From assembly GCA_028713145.1 (NCBI GenBank), contig JAQTOT010000005.1:1-32418 (forward strand): DNA of 32,418 nt, given 5' to 3'. A program made the position numbers and the translations under genes. The number at the start of each line of letters is the position of its first letter. The first letter of the stretch is position 1. Source of the DNA: Methylococcales bacterium. GTDB lineage: Bacteria; Pseudomonadota; Gammaproteobacteria; Methylococcales; Methylomonadaceae. Below the pieces are notes generated by a model. It was not told the origin of the DNA. It saw nothing but the letters and a program-made list of their open reading frames with translations, and made no database searches. Below, in pieces: positions 1-8,032 of the stretch.

Positions 1-904
1 AACCTTCGGGTTCGATAAAAATTTGATGCGAATCACGGTCAGCAAAACGGACAATTTTATCTTCAATCGACGGGCAATAGCGTGGCCCAATGCCTTCGAT
101 AATGCCCGAATAAAGCGGCGAACGGTCTAAACCGCTGCGAATAATATCGTGGGTTTTTTCGTTGGTTCGGGTAATAAAACACGGAATTTGACGCGGATGA
201 TGCTGCGGTTTGCCCAAAAACGAAAACACAGGCGTAGGTGTATCACCGTGTTGTTCTTCCAAAACCGAAAAGTTAATGGTTCGCGCATCGATGCGTGGCG
301 GCGTACCTGTTTTTAAACGATCAATTCGCAACGGTAATTCGTGCAAACGTTCTGCTAACGCAATTGAAGCCGCATCGCCAGCGCGTCCACCGCTGTAATT
401 TTCTAAACCGATATGAATTTTGCCTGCTAAAAAAGTGCCTGCTGTTAACACAACGGCTTTCGCTGAAAAATCTAACCCCATCAACGTTTTCACACCGACA
501 ACTTTTGTGCCTTCAACAATCAAATCCGAACAGGTTTGTTGAAATAACATTAAATTCGGTTGATTTTCGAGCGCGTAACGCACCGCTTGTTTATAAAGTT
601 GGCGATCAGCCTGAGCGCGAGTAGCTCGAACCGCAGGGCCTTTGCTGGCATTCAAAATGCGAAATTGAATGCCGCCTAAATCAATCGCCTTCGCCATAAT
701 ACCGCCAAGCGCGTCGATTTCTTTGACCAAATGCCCTTTACCAATCCCACCGATGGCAGGATTGCAACTCATTTGTCCAAGCGTATCGATGTTTTGCGTG
801 AGGAGTAATGTTTGTGCGCCTGTTCGTGCTGAAGCGAGCGCGGCTTCTGTTCCTGCGTGACCGCCGCCAACGACGATTACGTCAAATTCTTTTTTAAATT
901 TCAT
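1..904 (-). CDS. mnmG: tRNA uridine-5-carboxymethylaminomethyl(34) synthesis enzyme MnmG (GidA), N-terminal part; 3' end lies outside the window
   Basis: The reverse strand from 904 reads [24 protein letters not shown] (FAD-binding GGGHAGTEA). Near the window edge it reads [27 protein letters not shown], typical of MnmG. Confidence 0.96.
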   Translation of the reverse strand, partial: MKFKKEFDVIVVGGGHAGTEAALASARTGAQTLLLTQNIDTLGQMSCNPAIGGIGKGHLVKEIDALGGIMAKAIDLGGIQFRILNASKGPAVRATRAQADRQLYKQAVRYALENQPNLMLFQQTCSDLIVEGTKVVGVKTLMGLDFSAKAVVLTAGTFLAGKIHIGLENYSGGRAGDAASIALAERLHELPLRIDRLKTGTPPRIDARTINFSVLEEQHGDTPTPVFSFLGKPQHHPRQIPCFITRTNEKTHDIIRSGLDRSPLYSGIIEGIGPRYCPSIEDKIVRFADRDSHQIFIEPEG

Positions 905-1115
905 TTTTCACTTTATTTCATCAGTCCAAATGGCTGGATTGATATTTTTATTTGTCATTGTTGCTATTGTACCAAATTACACGGTACTCACGTTTTCAAA
1001 TATGTTTGCAAAATAATTTTTGAATCCTCAAATCATCCCACATAATACGGAGCGAATTTACGCTGATTATTTTCCCGCTAAATTCGCACTTTATAATAAA
1101 AACAGGTTAAACATA

Positions 1116-2426
1116 ATGGAAAAGAAAAATAGAATTGCGTTATTTATAGATTTGGATAATTTTGTGGGTTTTTGTCTTGATGATGATTTACCGCTCGATA
1201 TTAAAAAAGAAATCAAAAAATTAACTGAACACGGTGACATTAGCATTCGTCGTTCATTTGGCGACATTATGAAATTGCCCATTTCAGAAACGCGTAAAAA
1301 AGAATTGCGCGAAATGTTGCAGGCGAATTTGATTCGTCACGAAGATATTCCCTATTACAACGGCTATAAAAACACCTCCGATATTCGCCTTGCCATCGAA
1401 GCCATGTCGATTGCTTACACGCATCCTGACATCAACATTTTTGCGATTATCGCCAACGACCGCGATTACATGCCTGTATTTTCAAAACTCAAAGAAATCG
1501 GCAAAACCATTATCGGCATCGGCAGCACCAAAAATACGGTTGGCGAGTTGTATCGTAGTGCATGCGATATTTTTTATTACCACGAAGATTTTGGTAAAAA
1601 TGAATCTGCGACGAAAAAATCAGAATTATCCGCGAGCAATGATGAAAATAAATTGATTGAATTATTGATTGAAAAAATTCGCTATAACACTGAGCATGGG
1701 TTAAAAACCAATCAATCAACGATTGCCGCTGCGATTAAAAGCTCTCACGGCGTTGATTTTAATGCCTACAGCTCGTTTCAAGGTTTTGGCGATTTATGTC
1801 GAAAAGTTGAACGGTTAAAAATGGTCTCGATTACGCAACGTCACATCGGCGATTTAGACCCCGTTTTATCCTGCGATAGCGAAGAAAATGAAACCGCCAT
1901 TGCGGCTTTCAAAGGACAAAATCAACAAGCGCAACTAGAACACGCCGCGCCTGCGGGTGAAGATATGAAACGGATTTACAACAATTTCATCAAAGCAAAA
2001 TTGAGCTTAAAAACCGATTTTCCACCACATGCTATGCGCGAGAGAATTTATCAACAACTCGACATTTTACTCGCTGAAAGTGAGCCTTATGGCGGTGTAG
2101 GTTTAAAAGCGGCATCGGAGCAAGTCACCAAAGCACTCAATTTTGAACAAGAAGACCAATCGTCAGTATTTAAAATTTTGTACAGTTTGTATCGTTCAGG
2201 TTGCTTTATCGTGCGTCGCACCGAAGACAATTACAACCCCATTTTAATTAGCAACCGTGTCGCGATGAACTACGTTTATATGGACAAAAAATTGATGGAA
2301 AGTTTGATTAAATTATTTAAATGGGACAGCGAAGATATTAAATTTGACCCAAGTCGCTGGTCAGAATTTTTCATTGGCGATACGTCTTATTCACAAATTG
2401 CTAAGTTTGCGTACAACTATTTATAA
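1116..2426 (+). CDS. NYN-domain (LabA/DUF88-like) putative ribonuclease with a probable OST-HTH/LOTUS domain
   Basis: The start MEKKNRIALFIDLDNF is the likely true start inside ORF 1020..2426. Acidic motifs FIDLDN and NDRDYMPVFSKLKEIGK match the NYN fold. The segment ENKLIELLIEKIRYNTEHGLKTNQSTIAAAIKSSHGVDFNAYSSFQGFGDLCRKVERL looks OST-HTH-like. Confidence 0.7.
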   Translation: MEKKNRIALFIDLDNFVGFCLDDDLPLDIKKEIKKLTEHGDISIRRSFGDIMKLPISETRKKELREMLQANLIRHEDIPYYNGYKNTSDIRLAIEAMSIAYTHPDINIFAIIANDRDYMPVFSKLKEIGKTIIGIGSTKNTVGELYRSACDIFYYHEDFGKNESATKKSELSASNDENKLIELLIEKIRYNTEHGLKTNQSTIAAAIKSSHGVDFNAYSSFQGFGDLCRKVERLKMVSITQRHIGDLDPVLSCDSEENETAIAAFKGQNQQAQLEHAAPAGEDMKRIYNNFIKAKLSLKTDFPPHAMRERIYQQLDILLAESEPYGGVGLKAASEQVTKALNFEQEDQSSVFKILYSLYRSGCFIVRRTEDNYNPILISNRVAMNYVYMDKKLMESLIKLFKWDSEDIKFDPSRWSEFFIGDTSYSQIAKFAYNYL

Positions 2427-2433
2427 GACGTGT

Positions 2434-3429
2434 TTAATTCGGCACATTTTCAGGCTCGAAAAAATGTGCGATTAAAAATAGATTCATCTCTTCTGAAAAC
2501 AACGACGGTGCATCAAGATCAGTTTGCCAAACTAAAATCTGAAATGGCAAATTATTCGCCCCGTCGCTTTTTTCCATCGTCACGTCAATTCGCGCCGTTG
2601 CCTCGTTTTCTAAAACCGTTTCCACTGAAATCGTGACAACCGCAATATCGGGCGCAACTTCCGCTTCGGTCGCATTTTGAGTGTCGCTATTCATCGATTG
2701 CCCCGCATTTTCGATACGCGGCAATATCGGCATTGGAGCATGATTTAAAACGGCTTTTTGCCTAGCAAAAAAATAATTATCCAGTTGCGTTACGTCAATT
2801 TCTGGCAGCACATTCAGCACTTCACGGCTAGAGGTATTCATTTCAACTTCAGTTTGTCCTGCGGCGTAAATGGTGAAAATCTTCTGCATCCACGCAAAAA
2901 CGTCAGCATTCATTCCTTTTAGCATTTGCAGTTCTTCAAACGAACGAAACGGCTTATTTCGCGGTGTATAACTGAGCTTTGCCGCGTTGTATTCAGGTTT
3001 TTCTGCGCCAAACGGGCGCGTTGTTTCGTCTTCGTCGCGCCAATCTAAAATCGCGTTTTCAAGTTCTTGCTGTGCTTGCGTTTCAAGTGGTGCGAATTGC
3101 AAAACGTGATGCAACAGTTTTGTAGTCACACTGTTAATGTCGATTTTGCCAAATTCAGAGGTAATCCGAATGCGCGTGATAGCCGTTTCAGATTCAATTT
3201 CGTAAATACTGCCATCGACGCGCCACCGTTTGGCTTCATCTTCTTGCAACAGCATCGCTTGTGCTAACGCTAAACCAGATTTTGCGTGAGCGAGAGCTTG
3301 CGCGTTTTCTTTGGTGTGGCTAAGTCCAGCGGTTTCGCGGCGCATGGTGAGCGTAAAACTGCCCGCCATCAACGTTAAAATACTGAGTACCCAAAGCACT
3401 AAAATTAACGCTACGCCACGCTGTTTCAT
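2434..3429 (-). CDS. gspK: Type II secretion system minor pseudopilin GspK
   Basis: N-terminus MKQRGVALILVLWVLSILTLMAGSFTLTMRRE; size and adjacency to GspJ fit. Confidence 0.9.
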   Translation of the reverse strand: MKQRGVALILVLWVLSILTLMAGSFTLTMRRETAGLSHTKENAQALAHAKSGLALAQAMLLQEDEAKRWRVDGSIYEIESETAITRIRITSEFGKIDINSVTTKLLHHVLQFAPLETQAQQELENAILDWRDEDETTRPFGAEKPEYNAAKLSYTPRNKPFRSFEELQMLKGMNADVFAWMQKIFTIYAAGQTEVEMNTSSREVLNVLPEIDVTQLDNYFFARQKAVLNHAPMPILPRIENAGQSMNSDTQNATEAEVAPDIAVVTISVETVLENEATARIDVTMEKSDGANNLPFQILVWQTDLDAPSLFSEEMNLFLIAHFFEPENVPN

Positions 3430-4100
3430 TGATTTTCGCCTTCTACTTCTTCAACGGGAACGCTTTCTAAATCTGCGTTGCTGTAGCTGCCATCGACTTT
3501 TAATGCAACGACAATTTCAGGGATAAAACGCCCGTCTTCGAGTTCAAGTAGAATTTTGATTAAACGTGGTTGTTCTTCTTTTGAAAGCCATTCGTTTTGC
3601 CAACCGTATTCGCCCGTTTCGTCGTTTAGACCGTAATAAAAAAGTTCAAAACGTTCTACGCCATGCACCAACTCAATCGTGTCTTCAAAAAATTCTTCAC
3701 CTTCGGCAAGCGGAAAAAATGGCGTTAAAGTGACTTCGATAAAACGTTGTTTATTTTCTTCTTGGAGTTTTAAATCGAACAGTTGCAAGCCTGAACGCTC
3801 GGCACTGGCTGGGAATGCACTGACAAATTGCAACGAATTTTTCTTGCCTTGAAAGGAAAACACGCGCTCTTTTTCGGGGTCAAAATCGTTCCATTGTGGC
3901 ATTGCGTGTGCGAGGTGATGATTAAAAAATTGTTGAACAACGGCGACTTCATTCACGTCAGCGATTTTACTTTCGCCTTGTTCCCAACTTTTTGCGCCGA
4001 TGCTGAGACTGCTAAAAAGTAAAACCACCATTAAACTTAACAGCGTCATGGCGATTAACACTTCGATGAGCGTAAAACCTGCGTGGTTTTTTTTTGTCAC
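3426..4100 (-). CDS. gspJ: Type II secretion system minor pseudopilin GspJ; likely GTG start overlapping the gph stop (track ORF extends to 4118)
   Basis: Prepilin motif HAG|FTLIEVLIAMTLLSLMVVLLFSSLSIGAKSW. GTGA overlap with the gph stop codon. Confidence 0.88.
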   Translation of the reverse strand: MTKKNHAGFTLIEVLIAMTLLSLMVVLLFSSLSIGAKSWEQGESKIADVNEVAVVQQFFNHHLAHAMPQWNDFDPEKERVFSFQGKKNSLQFVSAFPASAERSGLQLFDLKLQEENKQRFIEVTLTPFFPLAEGEEFFEDTIELVHGVERFELFYYGLNDETGEYGWQNEWLSKEEQPRLIKILLELEDGRFIPEIVVALKVDGSYSNADLESVPVEEVEGENQ

Positions 4101-4762
4101 AACGCGTTTTTCAGCCACGCGAGTAAATCTTGCGGAGAATGAATAAGTGCGTTTGCGCCCCAGTTTTCGGGTTTATCAGTTGGTTGCAGATAACCGTAAG
4201 TGGCTGCGAGGGTGTGCATATTGGCATTCTTTCCCGCCGCAATATCGTGAGCTGCATCGCCGATATAAACGCAATTTTCAACTGCCACATTCGCGCGTTT
4301 GCAAGCCTCAAGAATTGGAGCGGGATGCGGTTTTGGATTCGGCGTTGTGTCACCACAAATCACGCACGCTGCGAGATGTTGTAGGTTTAACGCTTCTACC
4401 AACGGATGCGTGAAGCGTTCACGTTTATTGGTCACAATGCCCCACGAAAGATTTTGCATTTCGATAAACGCTAACACATCTAAAATGCCATCGAAAAATC
4501 GGCTGTGCAATGCAATGTTATCTTCGTATTGCGTAAGCATCGTAGTCAAAATGGCGTTGTGCGTTTCATCGTCAAGCGCATTTTTAAAACTGCCGTTAAT
4601 CATCGCCGATGCGCCAAACGAAACATGCGGTTTAACATGTTCTGGTTGAACGGTTGCAAAACCGTGCTGATTCAATGCGAAATTCAAACTCGCAATTAAA
4701 TCAGGCGCGGTATCAACCAGCGTACCGTCTAAATCGAATAAAATACAGGTCAGTTTTTTCAT
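4097..4762 (-). CDS. gph: Phosphoglycolate phosphatase (HAD superfamily)
   Basis: ILFDLDGTLVDTAPDL motif I; IVTNKRERFTHPLVEAL; CVYIGDAAHDIAAGKNANM motif IV. Confidence 0.92.
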   Translation of the reverse strand: MKKLTCILFDLDGTLVDTAPDLIASLNFALNQHGFATVQPEHVKPHVSFGASAMINGSFKNALDDETHNAILTTMLTQYEDNIALHSRFFDGILDVLAFIEMQNLSWGIVTNKRERFTHPLVEALNLQHLAACVICGDTTPNPKPHPAPILEACKRANVAVENCVYIGDAAHDIAAGKNANMHTLAATYGYLQPTDKPENWGANALIHSPQDLLAWLKNAL

Positions 4763-5043
4763 TGTCGTTGCTCGGCATTTTTATACACAACATTTCGCTC
4801 TCGTTTTCCAACGGACACAACAACAACGACTATTTCGCTATCTCTTACTTCATAAACTAATCGATAACCAACTGCACGCAGTTTGATTTTGTAACGATTT
4901 TTTTGTCCAGATAATTTCGATGGCGCGTGATGCGGATTTTGCAAACGTTCTGCTAATTTTTGCTTGAAGGGTTTACGAATTGTTTCATCGAGCGATTGCC
5001 ATTCTTTGAACGCCACTGGGTGAAAATCAAGTTTATAAGTCAT
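4759..5043 (-). CDS. relE: RelE/StbE-family mRNA interferase toxin
   Basis: MTYKLDFHPVAFKEWQSLDETIRKPFKQKLAERLQNPHHAPSKLSGQKNRYKIKLRAVGYRLVYEV...VVVVSVGKRERNVVY matches the RelE pattern closely. Confidence 0.93.
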   Translation of the reverse strand: MTYKLDFHPVAFKEWQSLDETIRKPFKQKLAERLQNPHHAPSKLSGQKNRYKIKLRAVGYRLVYEVRDSEIVVVVVSVGKRERNVVYKNAEQRQ

Positions 5044-5287
5044 CAAGTGAAACTCGAATCAATGCTTGACCATCGTTTAAACGTTCATCTGCTATAGCGT
5101 TTAGTTCTATATCGTCAAGTTTTTCAAGCAATGCTTCATACATTGCCGCAGGCACACAATAAAATTCAGGTTTGTTATCGTGAAAAATTGCCACAGGTGA
5201 ACCGCCTCCAGCAGCTACAGTCGCCAATGGGTTATTTTTTAATTCAGAAACACTCGCCGACATATCGGATAAAACTAAATGTGTCAT
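5033..5287 (-). CDS. StbD/Phd-YefM-type antitoxin paired with the RelE toxin
   Basis: LSDMSASVSELKNNPLATVAAGGGSPVAIFHDNKPEFYCVPAAMYEALLEKLDDIEL; overlaps the 5' end of the toxin ORF. Confidence 0.9.
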   Translation of the reverse strand: MTHLVLSDMSASVSELKNNPLATVAAGGGSPVAIFHDNKPEFYCVPAAMYEALLEKLDDIELNAIADERLNDGQALIRVSLDDL

Positions 5288-5313
5288 AAAAATTCCCCAA
5301 TCATCAATTATGG

Positions 5314-6015
5314 TTAAGCCACTTTTTTAAAAACGGCAATGTAATTCACATCAAGGTCTTTGCCCAAAAAGAATTTTTGCGTGAGCGGATTGTATTCAAT
5401 TCCGATCATGCCTTGTAATTCCAAACCCGCAGAACGCGCTGTTTGACAAAGTTCAGAGGGTTTAATGAATGTTTTAAATTCATGCGTGCCTTTGGGAACC
5501 ATATTTAACAAGTATTCTGCCGCGACAATCGCTAGCAAAAAGGCTTTCGGTTTGCGATTCAATGTTGAAAAAAACACCAAACCGTCAGGTTTCACCAGTT
5601 TTGCACACGCTGAAACTATCGAACCCGCGTCAGGAACGTGTTCAAGCATTTCCATACACGTTACAAAATCGAAACTTTCAGGTTGTTCCTCCGCCAATTT
5701 TTCAACCGCAATTTTTTGATAATTCACCGTTGCACCTGTTTCCAAAGCGTGCAATTCGGCAACATCAAGCAAATCGTGGCTCAAATCAATGCCCAACGCA
5801 TCTGCACCAGCTTGTGCTAAGGCTTCGGTTAAAATTCCACCACCACAACCTACGTCAATGCCACGTTTGCCTTCGATGGAAATAAATTGTTGAATGTATT
5901 GCAAACGTAATGGATTGACTTGGTGCAAGGTTTTGAATTCGCCTTCTTTATCCCACCAGCGTTCTGCCATTGAGCCAAATTTGTGAATTTCGTGAGCGTG
6001 TACGTTATCGGTCAT
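5314..6015 (-). CDS. ubiG: Bifunctional 2-polyprenyl-6-hydroxyphenol methylase / 3-demethylubiquinol 3-O-methyltransferase
   Basis: FGSMAERWWDKEGEFKTLHQVNPLRLQYI; GIDVGCGGGILTEALA SAM motif; FSTLNRKPKAFLLAIVAAEYLLNMVPKGTHEFKTFIKPSEL. Confidence 0.96.
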   Translation of the reverse strand: MTDNVHAHEIHKFGSMAERWWDKEGEFKTLHQVNPLRLQYIQQFISIEGKRGIDVGCGGGILTEALAQAGADALGIDLSHDLLDVAELHALETGATVNYQKIAVEKLAEEQPESFDFVTCMEMLEHVPDAGSIVSACAKLVKPDGLVFFSTLNRKPKAFLLAIVAAEYLLNMVPKGTHEFKTFIKPSELCQTARSAGLELQGMIGIEYNPLTQKFFLGKDLDVNYIAVFKKVA

Positions 6016-6055
6016 AAGTGATTTATCTATTTTTGAAGTAAAAGTGGCGCGTAGT

Positions 6056-6652
6056 TTAACGTAGATTTAACGCTTGCTGTAATTGCACTAAGGCTTGCGC
6101 TCGATGACTGAGCGAATTTTTAATTTCAAACGGTAATTCTGCCGCGCTGCAATCGTGCGAAGGTACAAAAAAAATCGGATCGTAACCAAAGCCATTTTCG
6201 CCTTGTGGTTGTTCTAAAATCACCCCATCCCAACGTCCTTGCGCGATAATCGGACACGGATCAGCCGCATGGCGTATCAAAACTAACACACAGAAAAAGT
6301 ATGCTTGCCGTTTCTCAAATGGAACGCCATCTAATTCGCGCAAAACTTTGGCGATATTTTCAGCATCGGTGGCTTTTTCACCTGCATACCGCGCCGAATA
6401 AATCGCAGGCGCATCATTTAACGCAGAAACTACCAAGCCTGAATCGTCTGCAATCGCAGGTAAATTTGAAATTGTTGCCGCATGACGCGCTTTTAAAATC
6501 GCATTTTCAACAAACGTTGTGCCTGTTTCGGCAATTTCTGACACGTTGAATTGAGTTTGTGGAATGAGCGTGTGATTTGGCAATAAGGCTTGGAGTTCTT
6601 TAATTTTGCCAGCATTGCCGCTAGCTAAAACGAGGGAATTCGTTGACATCAT
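6056..6652 (-). CDS. rdgB: XTP/dITP diphosphatase (non-canonical purine NTP pyrophosphatase)
   Basis: LASGNAGKIKELQALL; ETGTTFVENAILKARHAA; AIADDSGLVVSALNDAPAIYSARYAG; GENGFGYDPIFFVP. Confidence 0.96.
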   Translation of the reverse strand: MMSTNSLVLASGNAGKIKELQALLPNHTLIPQTQFNVSEIAETGTTFVENAILKARHAATISNLPAIADDSGLVVSALNDAPAIYSARYAGEKATDAENIAKVLRELDGVPFEKRQAYFFCVLVLIRHAADPCPIIAQGRWDGVILEQPQGENGFGYDPIFFVPSHDCSAAELPFEIKNSLSHRAQALVQLQQALNLR

Positions 6653-6655
6653 AAA

Positions 6656-7171
6656 TCAAGATTTCGCAGAAAAATCATCGCGCAACGCCAAAACTGCCGC
6701 GCGTAAGTATTCGGTCAGTTCCATAAAATCGTTTTCGGCTTCTTCGTCATCCAATTCAATGTCGGTGTCGAGTTTAGTAATTTCTGAAACATCTTTGAGG
6801 ATTTCTTGGGTTTGTTGTGAAAATTTGGTCGCCGTATTCGCAAAACCGACTCCGAGCAAAAAGCCTTTGCACCATTCGCGCAAACCATCGACTCGCTCAA
6901 GCAAATCTGATTCGTCTTCATCAGGTAAAAACAAATCAAATTCAAATTCATCGTCGATTAAAACGTCTTGTATGTCATCAAATAAGCCCAGCAATTCAAC
7001 TTTATGTTCAGCACTTAGCGGTAGCGTATTTTGTAACAATTCATACAACCATTTTTCATTGTTAAATTTGCCATTTACAGCAAGTAATCCACTCGCCATA
7101 CCATGTGCTTGTGCGGCGGATAATTCACCATCGTACTGCACTAAAATTGCATCAATTGTCGCGTAACTCAT
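6656..7171 (-). CDS. UPF0149 family (YgfB-like) protein
   Basis: MSYATIDAILVQYDGELSAAQAHGMASGLLAVNG...; C-terminal EAENDFMELTEYLRAAVLALRDD; position upstream of zapA fits. Confidence 0.85.
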   Translation of the reverse strand: MSYATIDAILVQYDGELSAAQAHGMASGLLAVNGKFNNEKWLYELLQNTLPLSAEHKVELLGLFDDIQDVLIDDEFEFDLFLPDEDESDLLERVDGLREWCKGFLLGVGFANTATKFSQQTQEILKDVSEITKLDTDIELDDEEAENDFMELTEYLRAAVLALRDDFSAKS

Positions 7172-7274
7172 TTTTTCTCCACACAATAATGTTGTTAATA
7201 CGCCCTTATGCTACCATTGTTCATTATTGAAATAATCACAATTGTCCCGTTTTTAACTACTTTTACAGCGAAAA

Positions 7275-7502
7275 ATGAAACCAAATATCTCTTATCCAAA
7301 CGAAGAATTAAAATCGCTTGAAAACAAACTCGACGTGTTAGTGGATGAATATAAACACATCAAAGTCGAAAATGTGTCACTCAAAATAAAGCAAGATACG
7401 TTAGTGCGTGAAAAAGCAAAATTGCTTGAAAAAACAACCTTAGCGCGTACCCAAGTTGAAGCCATGATTAACCGATTAAAAGCTATGGAGCAAAATTCAT
7501 GA
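7275..7502 (+). CDS. TIGR02449-type short coiled-coil protein (ZapB-like, cell-division associated)
   Basis: 75-aa coiled coil (ELKSLENKLDVLVDEYKHIKVENVSLKIKQDTLVREKAKLLEK) immediately upstream of and overlapping zapA. Confidence 0.7.
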   Translation: MKPNISYPNEELKSLENKLDVLVDEYKHIKVENVSLKIKQDTLVREKAKLLEKTTLARTQVEAMINRLKAMEQNS

Positions 7503-7795
7503 GTAGCAAAAAAACCGTTTCATTAACCATTTTAGGTAAAGAATACAAAATCGCTTGTGCTTACGAAGAGGAAGAATCGCTCATCGAATCCGCAAAACAA
7601 TTGCACGACAAAATGTCGAAAATTCGCAACGCAGGCAAAATTAACGGTGATGACCGAATTGCAGTCATGGTTGCGTTAAATATCGCCCACGAATTGCAAA
7701 TGCTCAAAGAAGAGAACTTGAAATTAAACCAAAATTTGAACGAATGCCTTTCAAATATGCGTCATAAAATAGAAAACGTTTTAGAAAATGACTAA
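7499..7795 (+). CDS. zapA: Cell division protein ZapA
   Basis: VSLTILGKEYKIACAYEEEESLIESAKQLHDKMSKIRNAGKINGDDRIAVMVALNIAHELQ. Confidence 0.92.
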   Translation: MSSKKTVSLTILGKEYKIACAYEEEESLIESAKQLHDKMSKIRNAGKINGDDRIAVMVALNIAHELQMLKEENLKLNQNLNECLSNMRHKIENVLEND

Positions 7796-7814
7796 AACTG
7801 ATTAAACTATCGCG

Positions 7815-7998
7815 GTATTTCCTGCGGCGTTTGAGAGTGTTCTGGGTGTTTCCTGAACCTATATTACCCTCGGGAATGGGTGTTCAGTCATGGAGTGCAG
7901 GCTTATCTTCGTATAAGTAGCCCGATTAACAGACCTCGTTCCCCCTTGAACCTTCGGTTCATGGACGAAAGGACACGGCGGCGCAGGTGGGAAATACC
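7815..7998 (+). ncRNA. ssrS: 6S RNA (SsrS)
   Basis: Located just downstream of zapA. The perfect closing stem GGTATTTCC (7815-7823) pairs with GGAAATACC (7990-7998). The hairpin CCTTGAACCTTCGGTTCATGG followed by CGGCGGCGCAG matches the conserved 6S apical/terminal architecture. Length is about 184 nt. Confidence 0.92.
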
Positions 7999-8032
7999 AA
8001 TTGTTTTCACACAATTGCCTTCGTTGTTACTC

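Noticed and set aside
4111-4699. Several overlapping plus-strand ORFs of 64-116 aa and a minus-strand 81-aa ORF in the gph region
   Set aside because: Shadow ORFs of a well-supported HAD phosphatase; composition reflects out-of-frame translation.
6606-7166. 186-aa Ser-rich plus-strand ORF
   Set aside because: Antisense to rdgB/UPF0149; Ser/Lys-rich composition is typical of a reversed acidic coding sequence.
7880-8032. N-terminal extension of the 810-aa ORF
   Set aside because: Overlaps the 6S RNA and encodes an Arg-rich, non-hydrophobic stretch unlike the following TM protein; start placed at 8033.
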